DNA of 64,000 nt from Micromonospora tarapacensis. GTDB taxonomy: Bacteria; Actinomycetota; Actinomycetes; Mycobacteriales; Micromonosporaceae. Under the pieces are notes generated by a model. That model saw only the letters and a program-made list of their open reading frames with translations. It was not told the DNA's origin and searched no databases. The first letter of the stretch is position 1. Every line of letters starts with the position of its first letter. Below are positions 54,097-64,000 of the stretch, piece after piece. The stretch is taken from contig NZ_JAHCDI010000001.1 in NCBI RefSeq assembly GCF_019697375.1, forward strand, positions 1 to 64,000, in the 5' to 3' direction. Both the position numbers and the translations under genes were made by a program.

Positions 54097-55600
54097 TCAG
54101 CGGGCGGCGAGGGCTCGGGTCGTGGGATCGACGGGGGCCGGTAGGGTCCCGCTGCCGCCCAGGTACGCGTGGATCGCCGCGGCGGCGGCCCGCCCCTCGG
54201 CGATCGCCCAGACGATCAGCGAGGCACCCCGGTGCATGTCGCCGGCGACGAAGACACCGTCGGCCCCGGTCTGCCAGTCCGCCCGCGAGTCGACGGCCCC
54301 CCGGGCGTTACGGGACACCCCGAACTGCGCCAGCAGCGGCTGTTCCTCGGTGCCCTCGAAGCCGATCGCCAGCAGCACCAGATCCGCGGGCAGCTCCCGC
54401 TCGGTGCCCGGCACCGTGGTGACGAAGCGCCGGCCGTCGCGCTTCTCCACGGTCACCTCGACGATCCGCACGGCCCGCACCGCGCCGGTGCCGTCGTCGA
54501 CGAACTCCTCCACCGCCACCGCGAAGACCCGCTCGCCGCCCTCCTCGTGCGCCGGATACTCGCGCAGCACCCACGGCCAGGTCGGCCACGGGTCGCGCGC
54601 CTCGTCGCGGCCCTGCGGCGGGCGCGGGTACAGGTCCAGCTGGTGTACGCCGGCCGCACCCTGCCGGTGCGCCACGCCGAGACAGTCCGCAGCGGTGTCG
54701 CCGCCGCCGATGATGACCACGTGCCTGCCGGCCGCGTCGATCGGCGTGCCGTCCGGCAGCGTGGCCAGCGCGGGGCGACCCTCGCCGGCCGCCGCGACCA
54801 CCCGGTTGGCGGCCACCAGGTGTGCCATCGCCTGGTGCACGCCGCGCAGCCGCCGGCCGACGGTGTCGGTCTCCCGGCCCTGCAACGCGCCGCAGGCCAG
54901 CAGCACCGCGTCGTGCTGGGCGCGCAGCTGCTCGGCGGTGACGTCGACGCCGACGTTCACCCCGGTGCGGAAGACCACCCCCTCGGCGGCGAGCTGGGCC
55001 AGCCGGGCGTCGATGTGCCGCTTCTCCAGCTTGAAGTCGGGGATGCCGTACCGCAGCAGGCCACCGATCGCGTCGTCCCGCTCGTACACCGTGACGGCGT
55101 GACCGGCGCGGGCCAGTTGCTGGGCGGCGGCGAGCCCGGCGGGCCCGGAGCCGACCACCGCGACCGACCGGCCGGACGGCGTCGGCGCCGGGCGCGGCGC
55201 CAGTCCCCGGGCCGCGGCCGCATCGGCGATCTCCACCTCGACCTGCTTGATGGTCACCGGCTCACCCCCGCCGATGCCGAGCACGCAGGCGGCCTCGCAG
55301 GGCGCCGGGCAGAGCCGGCCGGTGAACTCGGGAAAGTTGTTGGTGGCGTGCAGCGACTCCACGGCCGCGTCCCAGTTGGCGGTGCGGACCAGATCGTTCC
55401 AGTCCGGGATTCGATTCGCCAGTGGGCACCCGGCAGTGTCGCTGTGGCAGAACGGGATGCCGCAGTCCATGCACCGGGTGGCCTGCTCGCGGATCAGCTC
55501 CGCACCGGCCGGCGGGTACACCTCCCGCCAGTCGCTGATCCGCACCGGCACCGGCCGGCGGGCGGGCATCCGCCGCGGATAGCGCAGGAATCCGTTCGGG

Positions 55601-55608
<8 letters not shown>
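54097..55608 (-). CDS. gltD: Glutamate synthase (NADPH) small subunit
   Basis: GltD passes electrons from NADPH to the large subunit. The N-terminus carries the cysteines for iron-sulfur clusters ([20 protein letters not shown], then [16 protein letters not shown]). The FAD site is [20 protein letters not shown] with [15 protein letters not shown], and the NADPH site is [21 protein letters not shown] last block [20 protein letters not shown] completes the FAD fold. The length of 503 aa is normal. Its start overlaps the gltB stop by 8 bp, so the subunits are co-translated. Confidence 0.96.
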
Positions 55609-60349
<4,741 letters not shown>

Positions 60350-60582
60350 CGGGCCTCCTGTCGTCGCTCAGGGTGAATCATGGTCGGGACGACGTCGGCC
60401 CTTACTCGGACTATTGAGTCTACGTTAGGGCTCGGTGCGCAAGGCCAGTGCAGATTGATCACACCGTCCAGACTCTGGGACGGGCAGTCCCGCGCCGTGG
60501 ATTCCAAGCAGGTCCGGACAACGACCCGTGGGGAGAATCACGGCGCTCTGGTCCGATTCGCCCGGAAAGGCCCCGGGTTGGG

Positions 60583-61767
60583 TCAGTGCGACGGTGGACG
60601 CCACTGGGCGGCGACGGCGGCGGCGCTGCCCAGCAGGCGGGGGGTGATGATGCCCAGCGCCGCGTCGCGGGCGCGCAGCGCCAGCCGGCCCCGGGCCTGC
60701 AACACGGCCGACATCCGGCGGGTCTGCCGGACCACGGCCGCCGCGCGGGGCCGCCGCGCCCGGTCGTAGGCCAGCACCGCGTCGGGCAGGGTCGACTCGC
60801 GCAGCAGCGCGGCGAGCGTCGCCGCGTCCTCGAAGGCGAGGCAGGCGCCCTGCCCGAGGTGCGGCGGCATGGCGTGGGCGGCGTCGCCGAGCAGCACCAC
60901 CCCACCCGGCCCGGCCGGGAAGCCGTACGCCCGGGGTAGCGGACGCAGCTCCCGGATCTCCCGCTGCACCAGATCGGCCGGTTCGGTCGCGGCCAGCAGC
61001 TCGTCGACCGGGGCGGGCCAGCCGGCGTACCACCGTCGCAGCAGCGCCAGCTGCGTCTCCGGCGGCTCCGGTCGGGGAGCACCGGCCGCCGTGGCCATCC
61101 AGTAGATGCCGCCGCGGCTGGAGGCGCCGGACGAGCCGCGCTCGCCGAGCGAGGCGGCCACGAAGCGGTAGCCGGCGCCGAGGATCTCGCAGCCGACCGA
61201 GTCGGGCAGGCTCGGCGCGCGGTACCAGGGGATCACCGCCCGCCAGGCGGCGCACCCGGAGCTGACCACGCCCGCCTCCGGGGCGACCTGACGGCGGATC
61301 ACGCTGTCCGTGCCGTCGGCCGCGACGACCAGGTCCGCCTCGTACGTGTGCCGGCCGTCACCCACCGCGGGACGCTCGCCGGGCGTCGCGCGTACCGTCC
61401 GCACGGTCACCCCGGTGCGCAGCTCGACCCGGTCCCCCAGGCCCGCGATCAGCGCGTCGTGCAGGTCCTCCCGGTGCACCACCACCGGCAGGCGCTCCAC
61501 CGGCGTCTGGCGCGGCTGCACCAGCCAGTGCCCGTCGGGGCGGCGTACCCCACCGTCGGGCAGGCCGGTGGCGATGGCGTCCAGGCCGGCGCCGAGATCC
61601 AGGGCGCGCAGCGCGCGGACCCCATTGGGCCAGAGCACCACGGCGGCCGGCTCCGGGCGGATCCGGTCGGCCCGCTCCAGGAGCGTGACCTGCCAGCCCG
61701 ACCGGGCAAGCGCACCGGAAACCGCCAGGCCGCCGAGCCCGCCGCCGACCACCACCGCGGTCCGCAT
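60583..61767 (-). CDS. FAD-dependent monooxygenase, 394 aa
   Basis: This is a class A flavin monooxygenase of the p-hydroxybenzoate hydroxylase fold. ATG 61767 follows GAGGGGG. The FAD site is AVVVGGGLGGLAVSGALARS at the start, the NADPH/FAD motif is EADLVVAADGTDSVIRRQVA, and the second FAD site is GGVVLLGDAAHAMPPHLGQG with ACLAFEDAATLAALLRE. The substrate domain holds CAAWRAVIPWYRAPSLPDSV. It ends with a helical tail (QTRRMSAVLQARGRLALRAR). The substrate is unknown; aromatic acids are common in the family. It starts 17 bases after the lgt stop on the same strand, so it is probably co-transcribed. Confidence 0.85.
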   Translation of the reverse strand: MRTAVVVGGGLGGLAVSGALARSGWQVTLLERADRIRPEPAAVVLWPNGVRALRALDLGAGLDAIATGLPDGGVRRPDGHWLVQPRQTPVERLPVVVHREDLHDALIAGLGDRVELRTGVTVRTVRATPGERPAVGDGRHTYEADLVVAADGTDSVIRRQVAPEAGVVSSGCAAWRAVIPWYRAPSLPDSVGCEILGAGYRFVAASLGERGSSGASSRGGIYWMATAAGAPRPEPPETQLALLRRWYAGWPAPVDELLAATEPADLVQREIRELRPLPRAYGFPAGPGGVVLLGDAAHAMPPHLGQGACLAFEDAATLAALLRESTLPDAVLAYDRARRPRAAAVVRQTRRMSAVLQARGRLALRARDAALGIITPRLLGSAAAVAAQWRPPSH

Positions 61768-61784
61768 GGCGTCGCCCCCTCGCC

Positions 61785-62903
61785 TCAGCTGTCGCGGTCG
61801 GTGGGTCGCGTCGCCGCGGACTCCGCCGCGTCGTCCGGCCGGTCCGTGGCGGGTGGGGAGTCTTCGTCGGCCGGGCCCGCCACGTCCGGGGGAGCCTCGC
61901 CGGTCCGGCGCCAGTGCTCGAACTGCTCCTCGCCGACCACCCGGTATCCCTCCGGCGCGGCCGGCCCGGTGCTGTCCTTGCCCGCCGACAGATCGACCTG
62001 GGAGACGTCGGAGCCGGCCGGCGGCGCGGTGGTGGCCGGCTCCGGCAGGCCGATCGGGATCAGGTACTCCCGTGGCCCGCGGACCCGTAGGAAGTAGATG
62101 AGCGCGCCGACGAACACCACCGCCGCGGTCCACACGTTGAGCCGTACGCCGAGGATCGTGTTCGCCTCGTCGGTGCGCATCATCTCGATCCAGAACCGGC
62201 CGGCGGTGTAGCCCATCACGTAGAGGGCGAAGGCGCGGCCACGGCCGAGCCGCAGCCTGCGGTCGAGGAAGTACACCAGCGCGGCGACGCCGACGTTCCA
62301 CAGCAGCTCGTAGGCGAAGGTCGGGTGGTAGAGCCCCTCCTCCAGGATCGGCTGGCCGGCCTCGTCGCGCAGCGCCTGCCCGCCGTCCATCCGATGGATC
62401 TCCAGGCCCCAGGGCAGGTCGGTCCGGCCGCCGTAGAGTTCGTTGTTGAACCAGTTGCCCAGCCGGCCGATCGCCTGGGCCAGTGGCAGGCCCGGTGCCA
62501 GCGCGTCGGCCACCACCGTGAGCGGGATGCCCAGTTGCCGGGCGGCGAGCCAGGCGCCGACCGCGCCACCGGCGACCGCACCCCAGATACCCAGCCCGCC
62601 CTGGTGGATGAAGAAGATCTTGAACCAGTCACCACCGGTGCCGAAGTAGGCCTCCGGCGAGGTGATCACGTGGTAGATCCGGGCGCCGATGATGCCGGCC
62701 GGCACCGCGTAGACGGCGATGTCGAGCACCGCGCCGGGGGCGACCCCGCGCCGGCGCAGCCGACGTTCGGTGACCCAGCAGGCCACCACGATGCCGGCCA
62801 TGATGCACAGCGCGTACGCCCGGATGGGGAATGGGCCGAGCTGCCACACGGCGCTGCTCGGGCTGGGGATGGCGGCCAGGGACGTCGGCGAGGCGAGACT
62901 CAC
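61785..62903 (-). CDS. lgt: Prolipoprotein diacylglyceryl transferase
   Basis: Lgt attaches diacylglycerol to the lipobox cysteine of prelipoproteins in the membrane. GTG 62903 gives VSLASPTSLAAIPSPSSAVW. Seven membrane segments are visible, with the family blocks IPAGI/IGARIYHVITSPEAYF, HQGGLGIWGAVAGGAVGAWL, LAQAIGRLGNWFNNELYGGR (phosphatidylglycerol-binding, invariant Arg and Asn), HPTFAYELLWNVG and GRFWIEMMRTDEANTILGVR. The last 75 residues are a hydrophilic acidic tail typical of actinomycete Lgt. It lies 59 bp after trpA. The livK and exported lipoproteins in this window would be its substrates. Confidence 0.95.
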   Translation of the reverse strand: MSLASPTSLAAIPSPSSAVWQLGPFPIRAYALCIMAGIVVACWVTERRLRRRGVAPGAVLDIAVYAVPAGIIGARIYHVITSPEAYFGTGGDWFKIFFIHQGGLGIWGAVAGGAVGAWLAARQLGIPLTVVADALAPGLPLAQAIGRLGNWFNNELYGGRTDLPWGLEIHRMDGGQALRDEAGQPILEEGLYHPTFAYELLWNVGVAALVYFLDRRLRLGRGRAFALYVMGYTAGRFWIEMMRTDEANTILGVRLNVWTAAVVFVGALIYFLRVRGPREYLIPIGLPEPATTAPPAGSDVSQVDLSAGKDSTGPAAPEGYRVVGEEQFEHWRRTGEAPPDVAGPADEDSPPATDRPDDAAESAATRPTDRDS

Positions 62904-62962
62904 GGGTGCACACGCTACCGCTGCGGGCCCCCGTGGCGTCACCCCGGTCGTCCCGGACCGGG

Positions 62963-63766
62963 TCAGCGGTCGGGCTGGCGCACACCTTCGGCAAGTTCCG
63001 CGCTGAGCGTGCGCAGGGCGGCCAGGCCGGCCGCCTCGTCGGGCGCGTCGACCAGGCAGCGGATCAGGGCGCTGCCGACGATCACCGCGTCGGCGTACCC
63101 GGCGACCGTGGCGGCCTGCGCCCCGGTGCCCACGCCCAGCCCGACCCCGACCGGCAGGTCGGTGACCTGGCGGACCCGGGACACCAGCAGCGGCGCCGCC
63201 TGCGAGGTCTGCGAGCGGGCACCGGTCACCCCCATGATCGCGGTGGCGTAGACGAAGCCCCGGCAGTGCCCGACTGTCATCGTCAACCGCTCGTCGGTGG
63301 AGGACGGCGCGACCAGGAACGTGCGGTCCAGCCCGTACGCGTCCGAGGCGGCCAGCCACTCCCCGGCCTCCTCGGGGATCAGGTCGGGGGTGATCAGCCC
63401 GGTGCCGCCGGCCGCGGCGAGATCCCGGGCGAACGCGTCGACCCCGTACCGCTCGATCGGGTTCCAGTAGGTCATCGTCACCACCGGCACGCCGGTGCCC
63501 GCCACCGCCTCGACGATGCGCAACGTGTCCCGGGTGCGTACGCCGCCGGCCAGGGCGATGTCGCTGGCCCGCTGGATCACCGGACCGTCCATCACCGGGT
63601 CGGAGTACGGAATCTCCACCTCGATCACGTCGACACCGGCGGACACCATCGCGGTCATCGCGGCGATGCTGCCCTCGACGGTGGGGAAGCCGGCCGGCAT
63701 GCAACCGACCAGCAGCGCCCGGCCGTCGGCCCGGGCCTTGTCGAAGGCCACTCCGATCCGGCTCAT
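62963..63766 (-). CDS. trpA: Tryptophan synthase alpha chain
   Basis: TrpA splits indole-3-glycerol phosphate to indole, which passes to TrpB. The catalytic residues are in the expected blocks: Glu in GVDVIEVEIPYSDPVMDGPV and Asp in the same region. Further blocks are VVTMTYWNPIERYGVDAFAR, GTGLITPDLIPEEAGEW, FVYATAIMGVTGARSQTSQA and LPVGVGLGVGTGAQAATVAG (phosphate-binding). The length of 267 aa is normal. ATG 63766 overlaps the end of an 11-residue mini-frame (ATGA) that starts two bases after the trpB stop, which may couple the two genes. Confidence 0.96.
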   Translation of the reverse strand: MSRIGVAFDKARADGRALLVGCMPAGFPTVEGSIAAMTAMVSAGVDVIEVEIPYSDPVMDGPVIQRASDIALAGGVRTRDTLRIVEAVAGTGVPVVTMTYWNPIERYGVDAFARDLAAAGGTGLITPDLIPEEAGEWLAASDAYGLDRTFLVAPSSTDERLTMTVGHCRGFVYATAIMGVTGARSQTSQAAPLLVSRVRQVTDLPVGVGLGVGTGAQAATVAGYADAVIVGSALIRCLVDAPDEAAGLAALRTLSAELAEGVRQPDR

Positions 63767-63798
63767 GCCGGCACTCCGCTGCGTGGACGCTCGCTCAT
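63763..63798 (-). CDS. 11-residue mini-frame between trpB and trpA
   Basis: ATG 63798 begins two bases after the trpB stop and encodes MSERPRSGVPA, ending at a TGA that overlaps the trpA ATG. It is too short to call a protein with confidence. Its likely role is to carry ribosomes from trpB to trpA. Confidence 0.3.
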   Translation of the reverse strand: MSERPRSGVPA

Positions 63799-63800
63799 GC

Positions 63801-64000
63801 CTACTCCCTGTCGAGGATGCCGAAGTACTCGCCGGCGGTGTGCACGTCCTTGTCGCCCCGGCCGGAGAGGTTGACCACGATTGTGGGCTGCCGGCCCAGC
63901 TCGGCGGCGAGCTTTCCGGCGACGGTCAGGGTGCCGGCGAGGGCGTGCGCGCTCTCGATCGCCGGAATGATCCCCTCGGTGCGGCAGAGCAGCTCGAAGG
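63801..64000 (-). CDS. trpB: Tryptophan synthase beta chain, C-terminal end only
   Basis: Only the last 65 codons lie in the window; the gene continues past position 64000. The sequence [20 protein letters not shown], then [20 protein letters not shown] and [19 protein letters not shown], is the typical C-terminus of TrpB, including the EGIIPA.E.AHA and NLSGRGDKD blocks of the PLP phosphate side. It makes tryptophan from serine and indole with TrpA, whose gene follows 34 bp downstream. Confidence 0.95.
   Translation of the reverse strand, partial: FELLCRTEGIIPAIESAHALAGTLTVAGKLAAELGRQPTIVVNLSGRGDKDVHTAGEYFGILDRE

Noticed and set aside
60583..62301. Fusion of Lgt end and FAD monooxygenase in one frame
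   Set aside because: The upstream part of this frame is out of phase with lgt; the monooxygenase has its own ATG and ribosome site at 61767.

Overview
The window comes from a very GC-rich actinomycete, most likely a member of the Micromonosporaceae (Micromonospora-like). The evidence is the strong G/C bias at third codon positions, frequent GTG starts, and a gene order from trpB-trpA-lgt through gltBD and pyk to an ANTAR regulator, a liv operon and polA that matches, as far as I recall, the conserved core of actinomycete chromosomes. The genus is an inference; no rRNA gene is present.

Layout. Positions 1-4400 hold mobile DNA: a broken ISAs1-type transposase cut by the window edge, a 193-aa hypothetical protein, and two IS701-type elements lying end to end and sharing one CTAG. 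Positions 4440-8570 look like an accessory insert: a 3' fragment of a tRNA-Arg(TCT) gene (probable attachment site), an Mrr-like nuclease overlapping a zinc-ribbon protein, a TsaA/TrmO-like protein and a frameshifted XRE regulator. Positions 8570-12342 hold two inverted repeats, small Cys-containing proteins and a convergent pair of MurC-like and MurF-like ligases. Positions 12877-14759 carry an exported phytase-like esterase and two small DUF proteins.

Positions 14778-36123 are mostly core metabolism: polA, a five-gene branched-chain amino acid ABC operon (livKHMGF), a lipoprotein, an ANTAR response regulator, an atypical tRNA with anticodon CAA, a transsulfuration enzyme diverging from an Lrp regulator, a luciferase-like oxidoreductase, a secreted CBM2-rhamnogalacturonan lyase, a PLP decarboxylase, a TauE-type exporter with an Rrf2 regulator, and tesB-pyk. 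Positions 36367-42909 hold a YCII protein, two small coupled genes, a very large TPR-CHAT protein that lacks the usual CHAT cysteine, and an aldo/keto reductase.

Positions 43005-52940 are a second accessory region: a lipase remnant, TerC, an ISAs1 remnant, an EcsC-TerB protein, a second Mrr-like nuclease, and an operon for an FtsK-like ATPase, a membrane protein and two small proteins. Positions 53090-64000 return to the core: an SGNH esterase, gltD-gltB, an FAD monooxygenase, lgt, trpA and the end of trpB.

At least eight reading frames are broken by one-base shifts, nearly all at or beside runs of G or C. Five of them hit genes that otherwise look intact. This pattern fits consensus errors at homopolymers at least as well as real gene decay, and should be settled before any of these genes is called dead.
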